A stretch of DNA of 64,000 nt, taken from assembly GCA_021397835.1 (NCBI GenBank), contig JAJFZO010000034.1, positions 4,714,501 to 4,778,500 of the forward strand. Reading direction: 5' to 3'. The stretch is from Moringa oleifera. Lineage: Eukaryota; Streptophyta; Magnoliopsida; Brassicales; Moringaceae. Shown piece after piece: positions 48,401 to 60,604 of the stretch (within the stretch, counting starts at the first letter, position 1; every line of letters begins with the position of its first letter). Under the pieces are notes generated by a model that saw only the letters and a list, made by a program, of their open reading frames with translations, ran no database searches and was not told where the DNA came from. The position numbers were made by a program, and so were the translations under genes.

Positions 48401-51400
48401 TAACCTATTATTCATCCTCCTCTTTCTTCCCTTTCCATTTTCTATGTAACCTGCAGCTCACAGGCATCATTGTATGGTACAATGATAAAAGCATTGGGCT
48501 GAGAAGGACAAGAATACAGGTTTCAGTGTTGTGAAAGCCACTTCACGCAAAATTGTCAGCAGTACTTTTGGATCATTGGACCAAAACCTAGAGATGGCCT
48601 TCTTTTTTTTTAAAAAAAAAAATTAACTTAAAAGTATGGTCCATCTTATCTTAATAGTTTCAGTATTGCTTCTTTTGCTCCAAAGTTCTGTCTAAAAATG
48701 AAAAAAAAAAAAAAAAGAAATGGTTCAAGGATGGAGGAAGAGACACATTGTAAATATGGCCCAAGCATGAAGGAAACAAAGGACTAAATAGAATATTGCA
48801 AGTTTTGATACCAATTATCAGCAAACTAACGCATGCTTGGGGGATCTTAATCGATTCACAGAGGCAAATAATGCTTAGTACCTTCCTTTAGAAGAAGACA
48901 TATGTCCGGACATCCTTATAGTTTGTGAAAGAAAAATGTTGAGATCTCGCCTAAATTTCCATTAACCTAAAAGGCCATGTTTTGACTTCAGAATCCACTC
49001 ATGAATTGTAATATTGTAACTGAAATTAATTTCAACATGATAAGGAGAAGAACGACAATCAGCTAGATATCACTTATAGATGTGCATAACATAATCCACT
49101 CTTGTCATTTATCACAATCTTTCAGAATTTCAGGCACCAAAGTGAGAAAATATTGCCACCATGACATCAGTAGCCAAGCTCATTAAGCATGGGCCATTGG
49201 CCAGTGGTCAGTGGTTCCCTCCTCAAGGGGAAGTGTAGAATTAAGCTCCTTTGTTGCAAGCCCACGCACATGTAATATATATAGAGTAAGTCGTCCAAAT
49301 TACCATAACATAGTTTCATCTCATCAGATTTTGGTAATATTTTCTGCCTTAGTAGGTTATTTCATGAGAATAGTTAAATATTCAATTCAGTTAAAACTCC
49401 CTAAAATAGTTGCAGTTCCAAAAATCTGCTTTCGCATGATAAATACCAAAAAAATCCAAAATTTGAACAATTTTATCCAAAAAATAGAGAACTCTCATGG
49501 TATTAATGTCTACGTGATTGATTGTTTCATAAATACCTGTCTTGTCTGTTTTGCATTCCTGATGAGGCCATCGAGACAGTCATTAATAACCTTCAGGTCA
49601 TTCTGGAACTTCCGTTGTCTAGGAACTATCCACCTTGCTAGAGGAAATTTCCAGTAAGGGATGTAGAAAGTGGATCTATGCTCAGCCTCAAAAAGTGTAC
49701 CATAAACTGCCTGTAACATATTTGGGAAATAAAGGATTAAATCATGAACTTTTAGCATCTAAAGTAGTTTCCACTGATCCAAAGTTTATTTGACATGCTG
49801 AAGTACTGAAATATCTGAAGGAAAGCATATTAAGAGTTATTAGAATATTCAAAGAGTTAATCATCAGGACCATTTATATTGTCTTCACCCAATGGACATC
49901 GAACGCCGGATGTGCAACTGCCTCTCCCTCTAGTATAGAGCAAGTATTATTGTACTATATTATATGGAGGTTTCCTGTGTTTGGATAACAGTCCTACCTA
50001 CTGACACAGCTATTTCAACGTAAAAGCGTCTAAATTTACCCAGCTTCTCTTCATCTTTCATATGCTGTTAGGTCCTACACCTAGTCTAGCACCACCTTAA
50101 AACCATCTAAGAACCATGTAACATCAATATGACATCAACAAGTTAACAAATGAAATAAACTTAAAAAACTGCTATGTTTTGTTTGAATTATATAAACATA
50201 TGTATTTAACAAAGAGCGTGAACAAAAAATATGTCAAAAAGAAGAACATGCAAATTGGGAAACTGGAAATGCATGGAGAACAAGCAAAACTGAAACATGT
50301 GAAACTCTAGGCAGAGAAATGATGCCATTATATAAACACATGTATTTAACAAAGAGCGTGAATAAAAAATATGTCAAAAAGAAGAACATGCAAGTTGCGA
50401 AACTGGAAATGCATGGAGAACAAGCAAAACTGAAACATGTGAAACTCTAGGCAGAGAAATGATGCCATTAAGCGAGACTAAAAACAGCCAAAATAAGTAA
50501 CCTATTCAACAGGAAAATGGGAATATCTCCACATGGACCTCATGGAGCTTATTTGACCTCTAATAGTACAACAAAGACCACCAACAGTAGTCTTTTCCAT
50601 TTAATATACCTTGCTTCTTGGAATTCAATTAAAAAGTGCAGGGCTCTCATCCTTTACACTGTACCTTGTGCATATGTTGCAACAATCTTTTGTAATGATT
50701 GGATATTTCTTGTTGTCTTAAAAATGGCAAAACTATCATGCGGAATAGGATCAAGAGGACAACAACAGTGACAAGTGGAAGGGAGGGGAACTGAGGTGTC
50801 ACATAAGAGAACAAATGACATCCAGGTTTAGAAGGAGAACAAACTGATATCAATCTCCACCGTTATGGTAGATAGGAACTTCTAAAGAACAAAACTTTTT
50901 TCTATGCCAGCATGGTAGGGAAGGATAAAAAGTTTGTCACTAGAATCAGAGATATAGGCAGTTTATAGCTGCTTGACATCTCAAATCTTCATCATAAATT
51001 TACCAAGCAAATGGAGGAAAGTTCTAGTGGCACCATTTTGATCTATAATGAACAAAGGATGAGATCAAGCAGGAAACAAAGAAAACTGCATTAACGTAGG
51101 GGAGATAATTAAACACTCTGGTCTTGCTAATTTTATGAAGATCTTTATTAGTTTCAATCTTGTACTTTCATATTGAGAGATACCGTACAAAAAAATAATT
51201 TTCAAAATAGGTTCACAGAACATCATAACCAGGACAATTATGTGTTCTCCATTTTCTTTTGAAGTCATAATTACCAAATCTTTCCACTCAACTATCAAGT
51301 CTACTGCAATTATATGTTCTCCCCATTCACCATTTTGGCTGGAGAACGGCATAACTACCAGGCCTTTCTCTATAGCCCAGCCTCTACTCACCTTCACACT

Positions 51401-54400
51401 ACCCTCACAGCACCTGCAAATGAAACACCATTTCAGATTATACAGAAATTTTAGCCAAGTGATCAACCTAATGCAAATCGACCACCTTCTCCATGCTTAG
51501 GACTAGTTAGGTGGAAGAAAGATCATACCAAGAGGCAAAGACATACACAATTAATGTCATTCATATACTTCCAAATCCTTCTCAGCATAAACACATTGTT
51601 AACTAAAAATTATATTGAGAAAAAGAAAGTGTCATTACACAACTCCTGCTGAAGTAGATAGAAAACACTAGCTACTCTTCCAATTTTAAACCAATAGTAA
51701 TCTCATTGTGAGATTTCTTCAATATTAATGTATATGTGTGCATAAATACATCAACACTCTCAATTTTTCATGAAAATTAATATAAAAATAAAAACTAAAA
51801 AAAAAAACAATAAAATCATCATCTAATCTAACATATGAAACCCCAAAAAGGAATCAAATGTTAGGAAATAAAAAAGTGAAAAACAAGAAAGAAAGATACT
51901 CTTAAAATATGATATAAGATACTTGTAATATACCAAATGAACTATCCTTTCAGTTTGATATGCCAAAATTTGGTTCTCTCTTCTCCAAGAATTATGAAGA
52001 AAAAGACTACTCCTATGACATATCAAACTAAGAAAATAATAAAATGTCATAGAAACGAAAAAGGGAACCATAATATGACCCAAAATTAGAGGGCAAAAAA
52101 AGAATTGAGAAGTTGATGGCATTGCGGTAACTCAACACACACAAACATGTGTGGGTGTGTATATACTTTATGAGGGAGGTTAATAAATTCTGACAAGCAG
52201 ATAATTGTAGGTTTAGAAACTAAAAAGGGTAAAAGGGGTCAGTGTAATTTAGAAACTTCAACAAGAGAGTCATGTAGGTTTAAAAGACAGGTCACCAAAG
52301 AGGGATTGTCATAATTTATTTAAAAGAAAATAACAAATGTTCAGGAAGCAAGTTGATGAGAGTACCTCATGATTAGAAAGTTGTTACATGACAGAATTCT
52401 GTGTATGATAGTATTTTTGATAGCATGCAGGGAAGGTGATTAATAAATATGCTATAGAATAACTAAATCAAATGCCAAAGAAAAATGAATGTGGCAGAGC
52501 ATAAGAACCTATATATGTAACCTCCAAATGACAGAAAGAGACATCTTGACATTTATTTATTTTCCTTTACTAGGTGACATTTGAGCAATTATGTACTGAT
52601 ACACAACAAATATTACCAGTAATACAATTTCAAAGGAACACAATAGCACCTTTACATGCACCGCAAGACTAATGAAAAACCATCAAGGGAATATTCAGAA
52701 TGCATATTGTATCATCAAACCTTAATCACAGGAGACTCTTTGGTAACAGAACCAAAGTCATAGTTGAAGACACCAAGCCCAATAATATCAAGAGCCAAAC
52801 TTGAAAACTCCGCTTCCATATCCAACTCAATTTTATCCCCTCCACGTGAATTCTCTCCTTCTAGAAGTTTCTCAAATTTCAAAATTGCTCTTTGTGTACT
52901 GTCAGTAAATACTTTGACCATTGCTTCCAAATATAAGGCATGGAACCCAGGAGCAATAACTGCATATTTAGAGGCATTAAAAAAAAAAAAAACAAAACAA
53001 TAAGTAAATGGAGAAATTAAAAATGGAATATATAAAAACTACTAGAGATAGAAATAGCACCGCTAACTAAAAGAATAAGAGTAAGCACAAATATGAGGTA
53101 TCCCTCCACAGCATGAATTTCTCAAAGTCATTCTACCTGCCTCTAGTTATATGCTTCAGATGCTATGTTTCTCTCTCTACAAGCTTAGACAAATTATGCC
53201 AAAGCTGTTCTTGCTTGATGCAGGACAAGTAGAACGTAGAAGATACTTTTAAATACCAATTCAAAAACCGGTAAACAAACAGAAGACATGATTGACAATG
53301 TGATGAAGTGGCAACAGTTGAATCCATGGGAAAATGAATTGAGATATGAGCTTAATGAACAAACAAGTGAACACAATAGCATTCTAATAAAAAGATATTA
53401 GTCAAACAGAAAACTTATCAGATTTGACTCCAAAACAGATCCTTTATACATGTAGTCATTTCAGTAAGTGGTTTAAGGCTAGTAAGTAAAGTTTATGCAG
53501 ATAACCAAGTTCTCAAAAGCATCAAGCTGCTCCCTGCCCACTAATTATCCCACCAGAAGAAACCAATGAGATATTAAGAGCAACGACAAGAAGTACCTCA
53601 CAACACCTGAAAGAATTACTTGTTGTTCACCTAGTTTTATCACAACTTCCTATGTGCTTTTCATTATTTGCAATGCCCCACTTGCAAGGAAGTTTGATAT
53701 CAACGATCAAGCTTTAGGATAGCAGCTATAACGTTGAATAATCAACAAAACTTAATAACACAGGATTTCATTTTAGTTGTCCATATGTAGTTCTTCTAAT
53801 TATAGGACTATGAGCACCCATACACTCGCATATAAAGTAAACAAACATGATGAGCAAATAACCACCAAGATTTGGAAACAATGTTATAGACATCCAAGGA
53901 AGGGTCACCGAGTGAGAGTGAGGAGTCAAAATATATGCAATGCCTGCTTTATTAGGGCATAAATAATGAGCTGGATGGTTATTCATGCGCACATTTACCC
54001 ACTTAGAAATCCAAAAGTACTATATTATGGAGGCCTATCAATTAAAGCACAGTCCAGGAACCTAGAGTCTTAGTTGTAAGCTGAGCTGCCAAGTAAAAGT
54101 TCATAACTATAGATTGCTCACCTCTTCTCCTTTGCTTCCAAGTGTCAAGGTCAGCAGGAATAAGTCCTTTCCCCATTATTGGCTCTAAGATATCAGCAAG
54201 GACTCCCTGATTGAAATGTGGCAACTTGCATGAGTAGTCAAACAATGTACAAAAGTTAAATATAAATAAATATTGTTTAAAACAAAAGTAAGCTGCTGAT
54301 ATCTTCAAATTACAGCCTGGTCGATGATACTCAGCATATAATTAATTCTTATCATGTAATTATTGTAATAGGGTCGCTACCCATCAATGCTATGGTGAAT

Positions 54401-55995
54401 AAAAATCTTCTTATTAAAAAGATGGTAGAAACTGTGTCACAGATGAAAGAGAAATATATACATGTGTATGTGCGTATATAGATATAAGTATGTATATACA
54501 TACACATACGTCTAAGTGTCTGTGTGCATATCACAGATTTAATTCATATTCCACCCAGAAACTACTTTTATCACCTCTTTTCCTCTGTTTTTAGTCCATT
54601 ACAATGAGAGAACAAACAAATACTGCAGGTTAGGTAGAACATCTGAAAGGCTCCAGTTTAACAATTTGTTGGCAAACAATGAATATGGAGTAGCAAATCA
54701 ATGCTTGTAATGTTAAGGAAGTAAATGTGTAATGCATAAGACAGTACCTTGTCATAAGAAAATGCATTTTCCCGAAGTACATGCCTGGCAACAATGGGAT
54801 CTGACACAACAACAAATGATTTTGGCCCAAAAGCAAGTTTGTACACTGAACCATACTGTAGAATTCATTGGATATCAGTCAGAATATTTAACAGTTTGAC
54901 ACATTAGACTCATAATCACCTAAGGTGACAAACGAGAACCAGCAACAAACAACATATAGGTCCTTGTTAATAAGTACCTCTAAAAACCAATCGTATAATG
55001 AGAAGAAGAGAGGCCGACCAAACAAATCAGAGACTGCTCCTTCAGCTACGGGCATAGATCCTAGACTGCCCCCACTTAACAGATTAGTAAGAAGGTTGCT
55101 TGCATTGTCCAGAAGATTCCTGGTCTTTGGTTCCTTGGTACCAGTAGACTGACATCTAATATCAACACAATTATTTAAGTGAATTTTAACCCAAACATAG
55201 GCAAATAATCTGGTAATAGTAGACTACAGCCTAACGTCAGCACAATTACTTGGAGTTAATTTTCATCCAACATAGACACACGTACACATACACACATGGA
55301 TACATATATATATACACACACACGCACACACATATTTTGCTCTGGCAAAACTTCTGTTTAGCTCCCAATTTTTTTTTTTTTTTAAGAATAGAAAGTCAGA
55401 GTCTTTTTGGCACAGGGTCTCTATCTATTTCCAAACTGATAGGAAAATAAAAAGTTCAATTTTCCTTCTACTTCAATTTTTTGGAAGTTATTTAACAACT
55501 ATAAGATCCAGATACATTTACTTTGAATTTCAAGTACAAGATATCGCAAAAAACTGGGTGCAGAAGCCTACACAGCAGTTTGCTGCAAAAGAAAAAAAAA
55601 ATACCAAAGAGTTTCTTTCTTCCCTCTAGCTCTGCTTTGAATTTTAGTTCCAGGTTCATGCGTTGATAAGCACAGTCCAATTATTCAAATTCAGAAGTAA
55701 CAAGTTTTCTACTTCTTTTTCCTTCCATTTCTCAATAACAGAACAGACGCTAACAATATTTCAGAGGGAAAAAACATCAGAAGAAACAACGAAAGAAGAA
55801 CAGAAACCGAAATCAAGAGAAGTACCTAACAGAAGTAGAAGCAGACCCTTTTCGCTTAGAATTGAGAGTTTGGGCAGGGGTAATAGTGAATGGAGGTCTC
55901 AGAGATGGGAAACCCATATACCCAAAATCTCTTGTCTGGAAACAGCCATAACCAAAAGTTGAGTAGAGCTGCAAGAGGGAAGAGGTAGTAGCCAT
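42431..55995 (-). CDS. CYP97B: CYP97B-type plastid cytochrome P450, 14 exons, 588 aa
   Basis: Exons in gene order: 55995-55826, 55155-54978, 54855-54748, 54206-54122, 52959-52721, 49710-49537, 47689-47642, 47519-47460, 46054-45968, 45814-45726, 44658-44567, 43199-43138, 42904-42755, 42655-42431. They total 1767 nt with all phases consistent. The start is the ATG at 55995 (MATTSSLLQ), which gives a Ser/Thr-rich plastid transit peptide. P450 motifs are complete: I-helix AGHETT (365-370), EALR (421-424), PERF (483-486) and heme loop [10 protein letters not shown] with ligand Cys531. The sequence closely follows Arabidopsis CYP97B3 (for example [20 protein letters not shown] and [18 protein letters not shown]). 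CYP97 enzymes hydroxylate carotenoid rings in plastids; CYP97B has been linked to beta-ring activity, but its exact role is less settled than that of CYP97A and CYP97C. Introns reach 3 kb. Confidence 0.95.
46140..47170 (-). mobile_element. LINE relic in CYP97B intron 8 (same strand as the gene)
   Basis: On the minus strand, 46839-47138 reads [20 protein letters not shown] then [14 protein letters not shown], which follows the conserved region after plant LINE reverse transcriptases. Further along the element (near 46560-46625) comes a zf-RVT-like [11 protein letters not shown], then GFIGI--GGFKLSG near 46385-46450. Stops and frameshifts break it. Only the 3' half of an element is recognised, and no boundaries or target-site duplications were identified. 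It lies between the exons ending at 47460 and starting at 46054. Confidence 0.7.
50191..50470. repeat. Recent 140-bp tandem duplication in CYP97B intron 5-6
   Basis: Copies 50191-50330 and 50331-50470 abut exactly and differ at about four positions (roughly 97% identity). Examples are TATAAACATA/TATAAACACA, GAACAAAAA/GAATAAAAA and CAAATTGG/CAAGTTGC. It is noncoding. Confidence 0.95.
55274..55333. repeat. Compound AC/AT-rich microsatellite in CYP97B intron 1
   Basis: Interrupted CACACA, ACATAC and ATATAT units run for about 60 bp between exons 1 and 2 of CYP97B. Confidence 0.8.
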
Positions 55996-56603
55996 TTGCA
56001 AACTTTTGCCTTTTGAGTCCAATCACTGAAGCAAAAGGTCAGCAGAACAAATTAGCATGCTCCTTCGTGTTCAGCTCTTCACAGAGGACCAATATTCATG
56101 CCACTAACGAACGCCAAATCTCCACCTTCCACTGACCACTGCCTGTATTGGAGTTGGCACAAAGAAGAGGCTGTATATGACAAAGTGGCCCGTTATTCTT
56201 TTTTGACGAAATTGTCAAAATTGGCAGTTAGATACCGGTCATTTGGAAAAAAAACATGTTTTATTAAGTTTGGTTTTTTTAGCACTTAAATGTCTTGGAA
56301 AGTCAAAAATACCCTTGCAAAAGACAATGATACCCTTAAAAATTAAATGAATTCGAAAATTTATGAGATTTGTCTGAACACATTTCTTTTTTGGCGGAAA
56401 AATCTTTCCCTCTTTCGGCCACTCTCTCTCTTCGAGCTCTGTCTTTCTTCGCCCTTCCTTTGAGTTTTATTTATTCCAATTTTTGTATCCAAGATCTATC
56501 AAATCAAGATCCCAAGAAGAAATCGAAGGCTAGTTATCTTGCGCAGAGAAAGAAGCTCGTGTTTTTGACAATATATTCTTCTTCATAATCAGACCGTGCT
56601 CGA
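55996..56603. promoter_or_regulatory. Head-to-head spacer between CYP97B and the MULE transposase
   Basis: About 0.6 kb separates the CYP97B start codon (minus strand) from the transposase start codon (plus strand). The first part, to about 56.17 kb, looks like the CYP97B leader and promoter. From about 56.17 kb the DNA has the AT-rich, low-complexity look of a transposon end and then a CT-rich leader near 56395-56460. No clear terminal inverted repeat was found. Confidence 0.45.
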
Positions 56604-59600
56604 ATGGGTAAAGAAGGTGACAGGTATACCGTTTAAAACTGTAATGTAGCTTAAAACCGTGAAGATTTCAGTTGTAACTATTTATATCGTGATCTCCTCC
56701 TTTGTATTTCATAACATTGGTTGAGAATCGTGTCATGATCTTAGTTTCATACATGTTTGAAAATCGTATCTTACTTTGTTTATCGAAACAAGTTTTTCAA
56801 TCGTGACTTATTTGATAACATCATTATGAGATTCGTAACATTCATAAAATCGTAACAAGTTTTCGTAACAAGTTTTTCAATCGTGACTTATTTGATTTAA
56901 TCGTGACTTATTTGTTGAAATCGTAACTTAATTGATGAAATCGTAACATGCGAAATCATATATTCGTCTTTGTTATTTAAAATGTTTTTTTTTTCATTAC
57001 AGAATCCGGATCATTATAACTTGGAATGGTGAGTGGTCCGAGTCTAGAGGAAGTTTTGAGTATATTGGCAGAGCCATCAAAACTAAGGGGTATGTTATTC
57101 GGAGGGATTTGAAATATGTACAGTTGTTGGATTTGGTTAAATGTTGCGTGGAGGCTGATTTCTCTAATATTGATATTGTACTGCATACCATAGAAAGATC
57201 TGAAAAAACTGCTGTCAAAATTGAGTTAAGGAATGATGAAGATGTTGAGTTTATGTTGTACGATGACAGTATAGTTCCACGTATAATTGTTGATTTGATG
57301 CAGAGAAATTTTGTTGGAAATAGGCATGGTTTATGTGAAGGTGAAATTTCAGGAGGAGTTAATCCTTTTAACTCTTGTACGGGAAGTAATCCTACTGTGC
57401 AATTGGACATTTATGGCCCCGAACCATTCATCCATAGTGATACTCCTGTTGACACTCAGCACACCGATGAGATAAATTTGGATGAATATGTGGACTATGA
57501 TATTGGGTGTGAATACCCAATCATGGGAACTCAACCTACTCAGCCTACCAGTGAAGATCAATGTGAACTCACTGTAGAGGTGAACTCGACAATGAAGCGG
57601 TGAATGAGAACTTACGTACTGTCCCACCTTATATCCCAGTTACATGCCCAGAAGTACATAATAATTCAAATAATGGTGTTGTCAGACGATATAATGTGTT
57701 GGGTGCTGAATTATATAGTCTTGCTCCGACTCCTACTATGGAATCAGTGACTCCGATTCATACCCTTGCTAGAGGTCAGTTTTTCCCAAACAAGAAAGAG
57801 TTGAAGCGATTTTTGGGTATGCATGCATTAACTGAGAACTTTGAATTTAGAGTCACTAGGTCTAACAAATCAGTATTTGAGATTGCTTGTAGAGAAAGAA
57901 ATTGTGCATGGAAGGTTCGTGCTGTGAGAGTTACGCAAGGGCAATTCTTCCAAATTAGAAGGTGTGATTTGACGCATACTTGCACGGTTGAAGAGTTGCA
58001 TCGACGACATCGACAAGCAAGTTCTGCTGTTATTGGAGAAATTGTAGCTCAGAGGTTGTCTACCAATGCTAGAATCATTAAGCCGAAAGACATCATGGGA
58101 GATATGAAAGAACTATATGGCATACAGATTTTATATAGTAAAGCTTGGAAGGCTAAAGAGTATGCATTGTCTCTTACTTATGGTGATCCAATTGAGTCAT
58201 ATCAACAATTGCCTTCATACTGCCACATGTTGCAAACTGTTAATCCGGGAACTAGGGCTCACATATGCATCGAGGATGGAACTAATCGATTTAAGTATTT
58301 ATTTGTGGCTCTTGGACAATCATTGAGGGGATTTCATTCGGTAATTAGACCGGTCATTGCTATTGATGCTGCTCACCTAAAAGGGAGGTTCCACGGTGTA
58401 ATGTTTGTAGCGGCATGTAAAGATGGGAATGAACAGATATATCCAATAGCATTCGGTTATGGTGACTCGGAGAACTATGAAGCATGGGAATGGTTCTTAG
58501 GGCAGCTAAAAGAAGCAATTGGTTCGGTTGAAGACTTGGTTATTATATCAGATCGTCATGCCAGTATTGCAAAGGCCACCGCAAAGGTCTTTCCTAATTC
58601 TTGTCATTGTTTATGTTCCTGGCATATGGCTCAAAACATAAAGAATAAGTTTAAGAGAGAAGATGTATCTAAGATATTTTATAGTGCGGCTAGGGCATAT
58701 CGAGAATCTGAATTTAATAAATTAATGACTGAGTTACAGGCTAATCACCCTAAAGCTTTTGAATATATCATGAAGGAAGATCCAAAAAAATGGTCACGTG
58801 TGTATTGCCCCCGGAGACGTTATCAACTCATGACCACTAACATTGCCGAAAGTTTGAATTCATGTCTTCGATTTGCTCGTGAGTTGCCCGTTATGGCTTT
58901 ATTGGAATTCATTCGAGATATGATGCAACGTTGGTTCTATGATCGATTGAAAAAAGCTAAGGCTTGGAGGTCACAACTCACAGAGTGGGTTCACTCATTG
59001 ATGAATGAGATACAAAAAGTTTCATTACAAATGACGACTTCCAATGTTGATTGGAACGTATTTTTAGTTAGGCACAAGGGTAAAGAGGCAGTTGTGAACC
59101 TTATCGACCGTACTTGTACTTGTAGAGAGTTTCAAGCTGATCTTTTGCCATGTGCACATGCACTGGCAGCTTCCAGGTGATACTGATGGTTTTGTTAATT
59201 TCATTATTCATGTTATTTTTTTCATTAACTTCATATGTTGTGTACTTTTTGCAGGGAACGTAATATTGATTTCATAACTCTTTGCTCTAACTACTACAAA
59301 CAGGATCAACTAGTAGCTGCATATGCTGAGCCGGTATATCCAGTTGGTGACAAGTCTGATTGGAATGTACCCGAGGAAATCAAAAGAGTTGTGATATTAC
59401 CACCGAATAATGGTAATTCAGTAGGGCGTCCAAAGAAGCAGAGAATACCCTCTGGTGGGGAGAGGGCGCGTAAAAAAAAATGCTCTAGATGCTTTCAATA
59501 TGGGCACAATCGATTAACATGCTCGAATCCACAATATTTTGATGGAGTAAGCCACTGTCAGTCGTCAAATGTCCCTGATCAATTTCGTCGTAAATGCCGT

Positions 59601-59687
59601 AACTGTGGTGGAGTTGGTCATAACGCACGAACTTGTCAAATGCCTCACAAATCAAATTCACAAGATGATTGCACCATTGACTTATGA
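56604..59687 (+). CDS. MuDR-type (MULE) transposase, one apparent frameshift
   Basis: Exon 1 56604-56623 (MGKEGD plus two bases), exon 2 57003-59176, exon 3 59255-59687; splice phases agree. The N-terminal part resembles a ubiquitin-like/PB1-type MULE N-terminus (IRIIITWNGEWSESRGSFEY). A MuDR DNA-binding region follows (FFPNKKELKRFLGMHALTEN and CRERNCAWKVRAV). Next is the MULE catalytic domain with VIAIDAAHLKG near 58360, VIISDRHASIAK near 58550 and NIAESLNS near 58850, which supply candidate D, D and E residues. Then come a SWIM finger (CTCREF then LPCAHAL) and two CCHC zinc knuckles in exon 3 (CSRCFQYGHNRLTC, CRNCGGVGHNARTC). The reading frame changes once between 57567 and 57602, where two open frames overlap and no plausible intron fits. 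The copy may therefore be damaged at that one point. Confidence 0.85.
56640..56965 (+). repeat. TCGTRAC-motif repeats in transposase intron 1
   Basis: Several copies of TCGTGACTTATTTG and TCGTAAC-type units lie inside the first transposase intron, all in the sense orientation of that gene. Confidence 0.7.
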
Positions 59688-59817
59688 TAAATCATAGTAA
59701 TTTTTTATGATATTGACGATTTTTAACTTCTACGTCATCACATATTCGGATTTTAGGTTAGGTTTTTATATAGTTTCAATTGTTACATGCAGATGAGTGT
59801 ACCTTATTTTTGTCCAT

Positions 59818-60400
59818 TGAATTCGTAACTTGATTAGTAAATTGTGAGTAATGTTCGTAACTTGATTATGTATCTTAGATACTTGTATATGTAATCGATA
59901 TTAAAATTCGTAACTTCATTATGAATTCTTACCTTGATTAGTTAATTATGAGTAACATTCGTTACTTGATTATGTATTCGTTAGTAAAATTCGTAACTTG
60001 ATTATGAATTCGTAACTTGATTATGTATTCGTTAGTAAAATTCGTAACTTGATTATGAATTCGTAACTTTATTATGAGTTCATAACTTTATTAGGAATTC
60101 GTACCTTGATTAGTAATTTATGAGTAATGTTCGTAACTTGATTATGTATTCGTTAGTAAAATTCGTAACTTTATTATGAGTTCGTAACTTTATTGTGAGT
60201 TCGTAACTTTATTAGGAATTCGTAACTTGATTAGTAAATTATGAGTAACGTTCGTAACTTGATTATGTATTCGTTAGTAAAATTCGTAACTTGATTATGT
60301 ATTCGTTAGTAAAATTCGTAACTTGATTATGTATTCGTAACTTCATTATGAATTCGTAAATTGATTAGTAAATTATGAGTAACGTTCGTAGCTTGATTGA
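59818..60400 (+). repeat. Minisatellite of TTCGTAACTTGATTATG-type units
   Basis: About sixteen exact TTCGTAACTT copies plus variants lie downstream of the transposase stop, joined into larger units such as TATTCGTTAGTAAAATTCGT. All are in the sense orientation of the transposase gene. No other structure was recognised in the spacer. Confidence 0.9.
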
Positions 60401-60604
60401 TGAGTTAGAATCATATGGAGACGTTACCAAAATTCATAACATTATTAGTACATCATACATCTATTGACAAAAAAAAACTGTTTCAATTGTAAAATTTTAG
60501 ATTATATATACAAAATAATGTCATATACAATTGTAAAAATGTTATATACAATTCTCAAATGTATATACAAAATAAATACATTGAATAAGAATAAAAAAAT
60601 GATA

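Noticed and set aside
49211..49657. 148-codon plus-strand frame
   Set aside because: It overlaps CYP97B exon 6 on the opposite strand and has no protein-like features.
57109..57603. Transposase start at 57109
   Set aside because: The codon is TTG and the frame is open upstream to an acceptor at 57002; exon 56604-56623 joins in the right phase.
57349..57627. Minus-strand frames opposite the transposase
   Set aside because: They are mirror frames of a recognised coding sequence and have no family resemblance.
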